The notes under the pieces were generated by a model. It was not told the origin of the DNA. It saw only the letters and a list, made by a program, of their open reading frames with translations, and did no database searches. A stretch of DNA of 64,000 nucleotides. Origin: Anaeromassilibacillus sp. An250 (GTDB lineage Bacteria; Bacillota; Clostridia; Oscillospirales; Acutalibacteraceae). The stretch is from the NCBI RefSeq assembly GCF_002159845.1, contig NZ_NFJK01000001.1:186001-250000 (forward strand), written 5' to 3'. This document shows positions 42,338 to 49,905 of this stretch, piece by piece; position 1 is the first letter of the stretch, and each line of letters begins with the position of its first letter. A program made the translations under genes and the position numbers.

Positions 42338-42396
42338 AACCACTAGAAAACTAGTGGTTTGCTCAGACCCCAGAGGGGTCAGTACTTGCTGACCCC
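42338..42396. repeat. Cluster of hairpins, IS200/IS605-like element end (candidate)
   Basis: AACCACTAG-AAAA-CTAGTGGTT (42338-42359) is a perfect 9-bp hairpin. It is followed by two mutually exclusive stems: GACCCC (42366-42371) with GGGGTC (42375-42380), or GGGGTCAG (42375-42382) with CTGACCCC (42389-42396). Short subterminal hairpins of this kind are typical of IS200/IS605-family ends and the small non-autonomous elements derived from them. No transposase frame is present. The rest of 42231-42597 has no gene that I can support. Confidence 0.45.
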
Positions 42397-42597
42397 TGGA
42401 AAGGGTACTGAAAAATATCATCGCATCGTTTGCCCTGCTACTGGTAAACCAGTTCTCTTTGGTACTTCATAGCATTCTGCGAGAGGGACACTTTTCGCGA
42501 AAATCCCCGCCTTCCTTTCAGAACCTCCGTACCATTCTTTTTCCTTTGAAGAACGAACGATTTTTTACTTTTTCTTTTGCCAAGGTTTTTTTACCTA

Positions 42598-42620
42598 CCC
42601 CCGGTAGAACCGGGGGTTTT
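42598..42620 (+). terminator. Terminator-like hairpin on the plus strand
   Basis: CCCCCGGT-AGA-ACCGGGGG is followed by TTTT. No plus-strand gene precedes it, so it either ends an unannotated small transcript or is the other end hairpin of the element starting near 42338. Confidence 0.6.
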
Positions 42621-42635
42621 GTCATGCTGAAAGCG

Positions 42636-42678
42636 ATAAAAAGGCTGGGTTCCGCAAAATTTTGCGGAACCCAGCCTT
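42636..42678 (-). terminator. Terminator of the histidine operon
   Basis: A perfect 19-bp palindrome (AAGGCTGGGTTCCGCAAAA and its complement) without extra loop bases ends in TTTTT on the minus strand, directly after the hisE stop. Flanking GCTGAAAG/CTTTCAGC extends the stem further. Confidence 0.9.
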
Positions 42679-42681
42679 CTT

Positions 42682-43008
42682 TCAGCTGTTTTTATCAACC
42701 GAATGGAATTTCTTCAAATTTCCCGTCTTGTTGCTGCGCTTGTCCAATTCGGCCTCTACTTCTTCCAAGGTGATGCCGGACTGCACCATCAAGACCATCA
42801 GGTGGTACAGCAGATCGGAAATTTCCATCACTGTCTCGTGATTTTCGCCGTTTTTAGCCGCGATAATCACCTCGCTGCACTCTTCTCCGCATTTCTTGAG
42901 GATTTTATCCAACCCCTGCTCAAACAGGTAGCAGGTATAAGACCCCTCCGTATGGCTGTCCCTACGGCTTAAAACGGTCTCATACAAATTCTTGAGGGTG
43001 TCATTCAT
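42682..43008 (-). CDS. hisE: Phosphoribosyl-ATP pyrophosphatase
   Basis: HisE hydrolyses phosphoribosyl-ATP to phosphoribosyl-AMP, step two of histidine synthesis. The 108 residues form the all-alpha MazG-like domain, with SYTCYLFEQGLDKILKKCGE and the metal-binding EECSEVIIAAKNG and EISDLLYHLMVL. It is encoded separately from hisI, which lies 29 bases upstream, and is the last gene of the operon. Confidence 0.96.
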   Translation of the reverse strand: MNDTLKNLYETVLSRRDSHTEGSYTCYLFEQGLDKILKKCGEECSEVIIAAKNGENHETVMEISDLLYHLMVLMVQSGITLEEVEAELDKRSNKTGNLKKFHSVDKNS

Positions 43009-43037
43009 AAACCATTCATCCCTTTTATCGTTTCAAT

Positions 43038-43394
43038 TTACTCGTCCCGCCGCCAAATCTCATTGAAAAAGCAGCTGTGCGCACCGGTGTGGCAGGCCGG
43101 CCCCGTCTGCTCCACCTGGACCAAGAGCGTATCGCTGTCGCAGTCCCCATGGATGCTGATAATTTTCTGTAGATGGCCGGACGTGGCCCCCTTATTCCAG
43201 AGCTCCTGCCGGGAACGGCTGTAAAACCAGGTATAACCCGTTTCCAACGTCTTTTTCATAGATTCGCGGTTCATATAGGCAAGCATCAGGACTTCGTTTG
43301 TGCCGACCTCCTGCACAATGGCAGGCAGCAAATCGCCCTTCTGAAAAAAGCTCTCAATGAACGCATCGTCCGTGCGGTATTTCCCTTCCATCAC
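43038..43394 (-). CDS. hisI: Phosphoribosyl-AMP cyclohydrolase
   Basis: HisI opens the adenine ring of phosphoribosyl-AMP, step three of the pathway. The 118 residues contain [28 protein letters not shown] and the zinc-binding Cys set in [20 protein letters not shown] then HTGAHSCFF. The ATG overlaps the hisA stop (ATGA), so translation is coupled. Confidence 0.97.
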   Translation of the reverse strand: MMEGKYRTDDAFIESFFQKGDLLPAIVQEVGTNEVLMLAYMNRESMKKTLETGYTWFYSRSRQELWNKGATSGHLQKIISIHGDCDSDTLLVQVEQTGPACHTGAHSCFFNEIWRRDE

Positions 43395-44119
43395 GCCTCC
43401 TTGACCCCTTTGCAGAGGTCGACTGCCTGGCGCAGGCTGAGATCGCGCGTATACAACGCACGGCCACAGATCGCCCCGTGCAGCTTCAGCGCCGTAAGCA
43501 CCACAATGTCCGTCAAGCTGCTGACGCCGCCGCTGGCGATCACCTTACAGGACACCGAACGGTTGAGCTTGTCCAGCATGGTGAAATTCGGGCCGTCCAT
43601 CATGCCGTCGCGGGATATATCCGTAAAGACAATGTATTTCACCCCAGCGTCTTCCATGTGTTTGGCTAAATCAATATAATTCACGGTAGAGGTCTGCGTC
43701 CAGCCTTCCGCCGCAACGTTTCCGTCGATGGCATCGATGCCGACGGCGATCTTATCCCCGTATTTGGCAACCGCTTCCTTGACAAGCGCAGGATTATTCA
43801 GCGCGGCAGAGCCGAGGATGATGCGGGAAATGCCATGGTCCATATAATAATCAATCGTTTCCATGTTGCGGATTCCGCCGCCCAACTCGACTTTCAAATT
43901 GCACTGCTTCAATACGTCAAAGATCATATCCGTATTCACCGGGACTGCTTCTTTTGCGCCGTCCAGATCCACCATATGGAGCCATGTTGCGCCCATCGCT
44001 TCAAAGGCCTTGGCTGTGTCCGCTGCACTTTCCGCAACGGTATAAGCGGAATCGTACTTTCCCTGTACAAGGCGCACACATTTTCCATCTTTGATGTCAA
44101 TTGCAGGCAGAATAACCAT
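43391..44119 (-). CDS. hisA: Phosphoribosylformimino-5-aminoimidazole carboxamide ribotide isomerase
   Basis: HisA is the TIM-barrel isomerase that makes PRFAR, the substrate of HisHF. The 242 residues include [20 protein letters not shown] with the catalytic Asp8, [27 protein letters not shown] with the second Asp, and [13 protein letters not shown]. hisF, its paralogue and usual neighbour, is not beside it but at 19 kb. Confidence 0.97.
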   Translation of the reverse strand: MVILPAIDIKDGKCVRLVQGKYDSAYTVAESAADTAKAFEAMGATWLHMVDLDGAKEAVPVNTDMIFDVLKQCNLKVELGGGIRNMETIDYYMDHGISRIILGSAALNNPALVKEAVAKYGDKIAVGIDAIDGNVAAEGWTQTSTVNYIDLAKHMEDAGVKYIVFTDISRDGMMDGPNFTMLDKLNRSVSCKVIASGGVSSLTDIVVLTALKLHGAICGRALYTRDLSLRQAVDLCKGVKEA

Positions 44120-44185
44120 CTTCTTGCCTACCTCCTATTCCGTATTCCATAAAATTCCGTTGCAAAAAGGAACTACAGGTGGAAC

Positions 44186-44761
44186 TTACAGGGAACCTTT
44201 TGTGGAAAGGACACCGCCGCCGGTTTGGGCCGTTGCCAGCCGCAACGCGTGGGCGACCGCTTTAAAAATCGCCTCCACCTCGTGGTGCGCATTTGCCCCG
44301 TATTCCAAGCGGACATGTAGCGTAATCCCGGCATTCATAGCGAATGCGCGCAGGAATTCTTCCGTCAGGCACAGATCGTATTCGCCTGTGCGCTCCTGGG
44401 AAAATTCCGCCCGGAATGCCAAAAATGGCCTTCCACTCACGTCCACCGCGGCAAATGCAAGCGCTTCATCCATCGGGATGTAAAAGCTGCCAAAGCGCGC
44501 AATGCCGGACTTATCGCCCAGCGCCTTGGCAAACGCCTTCCCGAGCACAATCCCCGTGTCCTCCACGGTGTGGTGCCCGTCCACATAGAGGTCTCCCGCC
44601 GCCTTGACCTGCAAACCAAAGCCGCCGTGTACGGCAAAGGCCGTCAACATATGGTCAAAAAAGCCGATTCCTGTCGAGATCTCTACGGCGCCGCCGTCCA
44701 GCGAAAGCGCTATGGTGATGTCGGTTTCCTTTGTCTTCCGGGTTTCCTGTGCGGTTCTCAT
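44186..44761 (-). CDS. hisB: Imidazoleglycerol-phosphate dehydratase
   Basis: HisB dehydrates imidazole glycerol phosphate to imidazole acetol phosphate. The 191 residues form the monofunctional enzyme with its duplicated fold and the manganese-binding HHTVED/HH.. motifs: GIGFFDHMLTAFAVHGGFGL, VDGHHTVEDTGIVLGKAF and YGANAHHEVEAIFKAVAHAL. No histidinol-phosphatase domain is fused, and no clear histidinol-phosphatase gene is present in the window. In many genomes hisH follows hisB; here hisA does. Confidence 0.97.
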   Translation of the reverse strand: MRTAQETRKTKETDITIALSLDGGAVEISTGIGFFDHMLTAFAVHGGFGLQVKAAGDLYVDGHHTVEDTGIVLGKAFAKALGDKSGIARFGSFYIPMDEALAFAAVDVSGRPFLAFRAEFSQERTGEYDLCLTEEFLRAFAMNAGITLHVRLEYGANAHHEVEAIFKAVAHALRLATAQTGGGVLSTKGSL

Positions 44762-44804
44762 GGCTGTACCTCACTTTTTGAATCCAATTTATTTTACACC
44801 ATTT

Positions 44805-45872
44805 TTACGGATTTGTGGAGGATGAAAGTAGAGATTCTAAATTTTTTAACAATTGTGCATTTTCTTCCGCGCTACCCGCTGTAATTCTGAGCGTATCGCC
44901 CATAAATCGCACAGCGATTCCCCTCTCCAGGAGCCCTTCAAACACTTCTTTGGCCCTTGGCATGCGCACCAGCACAAAATTGGTGCAGCTATCGTAGATA
45001 TACAGCTGATCCGGATATTTGCTCTCCAGCTCTTTCAAAGAAGCCTGGAGCGCCTTCCTGGAAAGGATGATTTCGTCCAACGCTTGATGAAGAACTTCCT
45101 GCTCGTTCATCACGAGCGCACCAATCTTTTGCGATACTGAATTTACATTATACGGGGATTTGACCGCACGCAGCGTCTGCGTCAGTTTCGGATTTGCCAC
45201 GGCAAAGCCGAGGCGGACCGCCGCCATGCCAAACGCCTTCGAGCAGGTGCGCAAAATAATCAGGTTGTCATACTGCGCCACCTCGCCCAGGAGGGATTGA
45301 TCCCAAAAATCCATATACGCCTCATCCAGGACCACCAACGCAGAAACGGAGGTAATCAGCTTGCGCACCTCTTCGCGGCGCAGTCCAAGGGACGTCGGGT
45401 TGCAGGGGTTGGAAAACAGGACCACCTTCGCCCCACTCTCGTTTACCGCGGCGATCAATGCATCCACATCGATCGTGAGATCCTCTTTTTTCTGATAGAC
45501 CACGCTCTCCGCCTCAGCCAAAAAGCCATAAAAGCGGTACATGGAAAAGTCAGGTTCCACGGTCAAAATCTTATCACCGCGCATCAGGAACGACGATGTG
45601 ATGATAAACAACCATTCATCCGAGCCGTTGCCCGCAGTTACAAGCGCGGGGTCAATGCCGTAGTAAGCGCCAAAGCTTTCGCAGAGCTCCGTGGCATTCG
45701 GGTCGGGATACCGGTTGAACGCAATGTCCGCCATGGCGTACTGCGCCTTTTCCAAAAGCTCAATGGGCAATTCCAAAAAGGACTCGTTGGCGTCCAAACG
45801 GATGGAGTAATCTCCGGAAATCGGATCGTATGGTTTCAAATCCTTTAATTTATCGTTCAGCGTATAGGGCAT
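44805..45872 (-). CDS. hisC: Histidinol-phosphate aminotransferase
   Basis: HisC is the PLP-dependent transaminase that converts imidazole acetol phosphate to histidinol phosphate. The 355 residues show IRLDANESFLELPIELLEKA, AGNGSDEWLFIITSSFL, FSNPCNPTSLGLRREEV and VVLDEAYMDFW. The PLP lysine is in RTCSKAFGMAAVRLGF. It is a standard class II/HisC enzyme. It lies 28 bases after hisD and 43 before hisB. Confidence 0.96.
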   Translation of the reverse strand: MPYTLNDKLKDLKPYDPISGDYSIRLDANESFLELPIELLEKAQYAMADIAFNRYPDPNATELCESFGAYYGIDPALVTAGNGSDEWLFIITSSFLMRGDKILTVEPDFSMYRFYGFLAEAESVVYQKKEDLTIDVDALIAAVNESGAKVVLFSNPCNPTSLGLRREEVRKLITSVSALVVLDEAYMDFWDQSLLGEVAQYDNLIILRTCSKAFGMAAVRLGFAVANPKLTQTLRAVKSPYNVNSVSQKIGALVMNEQEVLHQALDEIILSRKALQASLKELESKYPDQLYIYDSCTNFVLVRMPRAKEVFEGLLERGIAVRFMGDTLRITAGSAEENAQLLKNLESLLSSSTNP

Positions 45873-45900
45873 GGTCGTTCCTCCGTTCTATAATGGACGT

Positions 45901-47202
45901 TCAATTGGCGGCCTCTTGCTTATCGCGTACGCGGATCGAATTGGCGTGCGCAGTCAAGCCCTCCGTCTCTGCGAGCTTAATGATATCCTCCTTTGCCTGC
46001 ATCAAGGCGTCCTGCGTATAATAGATGAAGCTGGACTTCTTGACGAAGCTGTCCACCGAAAGCGGGGAGAAAAAGCGCGCCGTCCCGCTGGTGGGAAGCA
46101 CATGGTTCGGCCCTGCAAAGTAGTCGCCCAGCGGTTCCGGCGACCAGTTTCCGAGAAACACCGATCCCGCGTTGTCGATCTTCCCGATAAACTCCATCGG
46201 GTTCGCGGCACAGACCTCCAGATGTTCCGGGGCCAATGCATTGGCAAACTCAACCGCTTCCTCCATATCGTTGCACAGCATCACTGCGCCAAAATTGTCC
46301 AGGGATTGGTTGATGATGTCCTTTCGGGACAGGCCTTCGATCTGGCGGTAAACAGCGGCGATGGTTTCCTCTGCAATGCGCGCCGAAGTGGTGAGCAAAA
46401 TCGAAGAGGCCAGCGGATCGTGTTCCGCCTGGGACATGAGATCCGCTGCCAAAAACTCCGGATTTGCCGTATCGTCTGCGAGAATCAAGATCTCGCTGGG
46501 GCCGGCGATCATATCGATGTCCACCGTGCCATAGAGCTGGCGCTTTGCCGTAGCGACAAAGATATTTCCCGGCCCAACGATCTTATCCACCTTGGGAATG
46601 CTCTCCGTTCCAAAGGCCAACGCTGCCACAGCCTGCGCTCCGCCCACCAGGAACACGCGGTCCACACCGGCCACCAGCGCGGCCGCCAGAATATCCGGGT
46701 TGGGCTTGCCGTCCTTTCCGGGCGGCGTCACCATGACAAGCTCCTTGACCCCGGCGATTTTGGCGGGGATCGCGTTCATCAAGACCGAGGAAGGATAGGC
46801 AGCCGTGCCGCCGGGCACATACAGCCCCACACGGGCAAGCCCGCGCACACGCTGGCCCATAATGACCCCGTTGGCCTCGGTCTGCAACCAGCTCTGCTGC
46901 TTCTGCCGGGCATGGAAATCTCGGATGTTTGCAGCTGCTCTCTCCAAAGCCGCAACAAAGGCGGGGTCGCATGCTTTAATCAGCTCCTGCATATCCGCCT
47001 TTTCAATCACCAATTGTTCCGGAACGCTTCCGTCGAACCGCTCCGTATACATGCGCACAGCGGCATCCCCGTCGCGTCGCACTGTCTCTACAATTTCAGC
47101 GACAGCGTCGTCCACCTTCTTGCCGGAATTCGCGCTGCGCTCCTTTAGTTGCTGGATAAAGGCGCGGCCAAAATCGCCGCCCTGTTTCACATATTGAATC
47201 AA
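45901..47202 (-). CDS. hisD: Histidinol dehydrogenase
   Basis: HisD oxidises L-histidinol twice with NAD to yield L-histidine. The 433 residues contain VGLYVPGGTAAYPSSVLMNA, FLVGGAQAVAALAFGTESIP, KIVGPGNIFVATAKRQLYGT and IDMIAGPSEILILADDTANP (zinc and substrate site), then the catalytic His region in NHVLPTSGTARF. It begins 14 bases after the hisG stop. Confidence 0.97.
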   Translation of the reverse strand: MIQYVKQGGDFGRAFIQQLKERSANSGKKVDDAVAEIVETVRRDGDAAVRMYTERFDGSVPEQLVIEKADMQELIKACDPAFVAALERAAANIRDFHARQKQQSWLQTEANGVIMGQRVRGLARVGLYVPGGTAAYPSSVLMNAIPAKIAGVKELVMVTPPGKDGKPNPDILAAALVAGVDRVFLVGGAQAVAALAFGTESIPKVDKIVGPGNIFVATAKRQLYGTVDIDMIAGPSEILILADDTANPEFLAADLMSQAEHDPLASSILLTTSARIAEETIAAVYRQIEGLSRKDIINQSLDNFGAVMLCNDMEEAVEFANALAPEHLEVCAANPMEFIGKIDNAGSVFLGNWSPEPLGDYFAGPNHVLPTSGTARFFSPLSVDSFVKKSSFIYYTQDALMQAKEDIIKLAETEGLTAHANSIRVRDKQEAAN

Positions 47203-47216
47203 CGCTCCCGCCTCCT

Positions 47217-47849
47217 TTATGCCTGTTCCTTTGCCTGTTCCATCTGCGCAACCAGCTCTTCGATCTCCGCCTTGCGCAGTTTCAGGCTTGCAGTATTCAC
47301 GATCAAACGCGCGGAGATGTCACAGATGGTTTCCACGACCTCCAGGCCGTTCTCTTTCAGGGTTGTACCTGTTTCCACAATATCGACAATGGCGTCGGAC
47401 AGCCCTAGCAGCGGGGCCAGCTCCACCGAACCTTCGATCTTGATGAAGCGGATGTCCATCGCCTTGCTTTCAAAATAATTGCGCGCCACATTGGGATACT
47501 TGGTGGCAATGGTCCGGCTGGCGTACCCGCCAAAGAAATCGCTCCCTTTCGGCGCGGCCAGCGCAAATTTACAGCGGCCAAACCCCAGGTCCAACACTTC
47601 ATAGAAGCTGGTCCCGTTTTCCATGATGGTATCCTTCCCCACCACGCCCAAATCGCACACGCCGTGCTCCACATAGGTGATGACGTCCGCCGCCTTTGCA
47701 AGCACCACTTCCAAGCGGTCTCCCACGGGCAAAATCAGCTTCCGGCCCTTGTTATGGACCGCTTCACAATCGTAGCCGATGCGCTCCAGCAGGGCCACGG
47801 TATCCTTTTCCAACCGGCCCTTTGTCAGGGCCATTCTCAATGGTTTCAT
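47217..47849 (-). CDS. hisG: ATP phosphoribosyltransferase, short form
   Basis: HisG joins ATP and PRPP in the committed step of histidine synthesis. The 210 residues are the short form that lacks the C-terminal regulatory domain and needs HisZ, which is encoded directly upstream. LRMALTKGRLEKDTVALLER and the PRPP loop region DAIVDIVETGTTLKENGLEV are clear. It lies 10 bases from hisZ. Confidence 0.97.
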   Translation of the reverse strand: MKPLRMALTKGRLEKDTVALLERIGYDCEAVHNKGRKLILPVGDRLEVVLAKAADVITYVEHGVCDLGVVGKDTIMENGTSFYEVLDLGFGRCKFALAAPKGSDFFGGYASRTIATKYPNVARNYFESKAMDIRFIKIEGSVELAPLLGLSDAIVDIVETGTTLKENGLEVVETICDISARLIVNTASLKLRKAEIEELVAQMEQAKEQA

Positions 47850-47859
47850 AACGACTCCC

Positions 47860-49053
47860 CTATAGATTGATGGTTTCCACGCAATCGCTCACACAGTCGA
47901 CCCGGTGAATCCCCCGCACCTTTGCATAATGCAGGGCCTCCTCGCGCGTCTCAAATACGGAACTCTCACATTTGCAGCCTTGTCCCGCCAGGCGGGATGC
48001 ATATTGCAACGCCTTGATCTCATACCCTTCGTCGCTATGCACCAAGACTTCCACCGGCGTTGCCGCCGGGATTTTTCCCTGCTTGAGCAGCAGTTCTGCC
48101 AACCCATCCACATTGACGCCAAAACCAACCGCGGGCATCGGCGTGTCAAACTGGGCCAAAAGCTTGTCATAACGGCCGCCGAGCAAAACGGCGTCACCCA
48201 CATTTTCTACATATGCGCTGAAAATCACGCCTGTGTAATAATCATTGCGCTGGACCAGCCCCAAGTCTACAATCATCCGGTCTCCAAGGCCCAATTCCAC
48301 CAGCGCCTGGTACAATTCGTGCAGATAAGCCAACGTCTTGCTGGACGTCTCATCACTGCACAGCGGCGCCGCCTGCGCAAAGACCTCTTCCCCGCCGAAT
48401 AAACGCGGCAACCGGCGCATCGCGTCCACCGAACGGCTGTTTTCCAGCTGATCCAGAATGGTGTTCAGCGCCGCGTAATTCTTGGACTCGATGGTGCTGC
48501 GGATATCCTCCCGCAGGTCGTCGCCAATGGGAAGCTGCGCGGCCAACGCGCGGAAGAATCCAGCGTGGCCCAATTCCAGGCGGAAGTTCGGGACGCAGCG
48601 GCTCAACGCTTCCACCGCGGTGACGATGACTTCCAAATCTGCCCGGCGTCCGGGAGCTCCCAAAAGCTCAATTCCGGTCTGGGTCGCCTCATTGTTGCGG
48701 CCGGTGAGCCCCGGATTGCTGCGGTAAATCTTTTGATTGTAATATAAGCGCACCGGCTTCGGCAAGGTTTGCAGCCGGGTCGCAGTCAGGCGCGCGATCG
48801 GGATGGTCGAGTCGGGCCGCATTACCATCAAGCGGCCGTGGCGGTCGCTCATCTTGTACATGGTTTCCTGGCTGATTCCGGAAAAATCCGGATCGAACAC
48901 ATCGTAAAATTCCAGTCCCGGCGTCACAACTTCGTTGAATCCTCTGGAAGAAAAGACGTCCGACAGTGTCTGCTCTACATAGCGCCGCGCCAGGCATTCT
49001 TCAAACAGAAGATCCTTGGTACCTTCCGGTGTAATCTTGTTGTATTTCTTCAT
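47860..49053 (-). CDS. hisZ: ATP phosphoribosyltransferase regulatory subunit
   Basis: HisZ is a histidyl-tRNA-synthetase paralogue that forms the hetero-octamer with short HisG and gives feedback control by histidine. The 397 residues show motif-2-like MVMRPDSTIPIARLTATRL and RLYYNQKIYRSNPGLTGRNN, and lack the anticodon-binding domain of true HisRS. The start MKKYNKITPEGTKDLLFEEC is standard. It heads the operon, about 60 bases from a strong promoter. Confidence 0.95.
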   Translation of the reverse strand: MKKYNKITPEGTKDLLFEECLARRYVEQTLSDVFSSRGFNEVVTPGLEFYDVFDPDFSGISQETMYKMSDRHGRLMVMRPDSTIPIARLTATRLQTLPKPVRLYYNQKIYRSNPGLTGRNNEATQTGIELLGAPGRRADLEVIVTAVEALSRCVPNFRLELGHAGFFRALAAQLPIGDDLREDIRSTIESKNYAALNTILDQLENSRSVDAMRRLPRLFGGEEVFAQAAPLCSDETSSKTLAYLHELYQALVELGLGDRMIVDLGLVQRNDYYTGVIFSAYVENVGDAVLLGGRYDKLLAQFDTPMPAVGFGVNVDGLAELLLKQGKIPAATPVEVLVHSDEGYEIKALQYASRLAGQGCKCESSVFETREEALHYAKVRGIHRVDCVSDCVETINL

Positions 49054-49116
49054 AACAACCTACCGTTTCTCCTCAAAATGCATGCGGGATTCCCCACTTC
49101 GCTTTAGCGTGCTAAT

Positions 49117-49145
49117 ATAATAGCATAGTAAACTATATGTGTCAA
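49117..49145 (-). promoter_or_regulatory. Promoter of the histidine operon hisZGDCBAIE
   Basis: A consensus TTGACA (49140-49145) and TATTAT (49117-49122) are exactly 17 bases apart on the minus strand. The leader to hisZ is about 55 bases, too short for a T-box. Only a small stem (TTAGC/GCTAA) is visible in it. Confidence 0.8.
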
Positions 49146-49215
49146 CCTATTTTAATGGATTTTCTCGAAATCCAGCTATCCATCCTGAAAAAGCGAACCT
49201 GCTCTTGGCAAGCCT

Positions 49216-49902
49216 TCATGCAATCAAATCCTTCAACTCTTCCAAGCGACGGATCGTATAATTCACCCGCACGTCGCCGGGCATTTGTCCTCCATCTGGA
49301 CAATACCAGCAGGTATCGATTCCCGCGTTGTTGCCACCCCGGATATCGGAACTCAACGAATCCCCCACGATCAACGTCTTTTCCGCCTGGAAGCCGGGGA
49401 TGCGTGCAAATACATAATCAAAATATTCCTTCATCGGCTTTTGATACCCAGCGTCCTCAGAGACAAAAATCCCTTTCATATAACGGTCCAAACCGGAATC
49501 GTGGAGGCGGCTGTACTGGGTGCGGGAAACGCCGTTGGTGACAATATACAGGTCGCAGAACCGTGCGCAATATGCGCAAACCTCCTCGGCCCCCGGAAGC
49601 AAAAACGCTCCCCGGCCCAGCTCTTCCTGGTATTCATCCTCAAACGCACGCCCGTCGCCATCGATGCCAAGCGCGCGGAACAATTCCACAAAGCGGCTGT
49701 AAATCACTTCCTCGCGGGAGATCTCGCCACGCTCGAACCGGCCCCAAAGCGCACTGTTGATCGCATGATAGATCTCTTTAACGGAATCATTTAGCAAATA
49801 TCCATGGCGCTGGAAGGTCGTTTCCAAAGCGGCACGTTCCGAGGCTTTAAAGTCCAAGAGCGTGCCGTCCACGTCCAGCAACAGCGTCGTATACGTTCCC
49901 AA
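49216..49902 (-). CDS. YjjG-like HAD hydrolase (pyrimidine nucleotidase type)
   Basis: This 228-residue HAD phosphatase has TLLLDVDGTLLDFKASERAA (nucleophile Asp), a helical cap, IVTNGVSRTQYSRL (motif II), the Lys in QKPMKEYFDYVFARI (motif III) and IVGDSLSSDIRGGNNAGIDT (motif IV). It matches the YjjG group that dephosphorylates non-canonical pyrimidine nucleotides. The start is TTG at 49902 with AGGAG eight bases upstream, placed just after the stop of the TIR-Sel1 gene, so the two are probably co-transcribed. Confidence 0.9.
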   Translation of the reverse strand: MGTYTTLLLDVDGTLLDFKASERAALETTFQRHGYLLNDSVKEIYHAINSALWGRFERGEISREEVIYSRFVELFRALGIDGDGRAFEDEYQEELGRGAFLLPGAEEVCAYCARFCDLYIVTNGVSRTQYSRLHDSGLDRYMKGIFVSEDAGYQKPMKEYFDYVFARIPGFQAEKTLIVGDSLSSDIRGGNNAGIDTCWYCPDGGQMPGDVRVNYTIRRLEELKDLIA

Positions 49903-49905
49903 ATC

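Noticed and set aside
45871-47148. A 425-codon open frame on the plus strand
   Set aside because: It is antisense to hisD, rich in Arg, His and Gln, and resembles no protein family. It is a by-product of GC-rich codon use.
49054-49145. T-box or histidine leader-peptide attenuator before hisZ
   Set aside because: The leader between the promoter and hisZ is only about 55 bases. It has no run of His codons, no T-box core sequence and no terminator hairpin.
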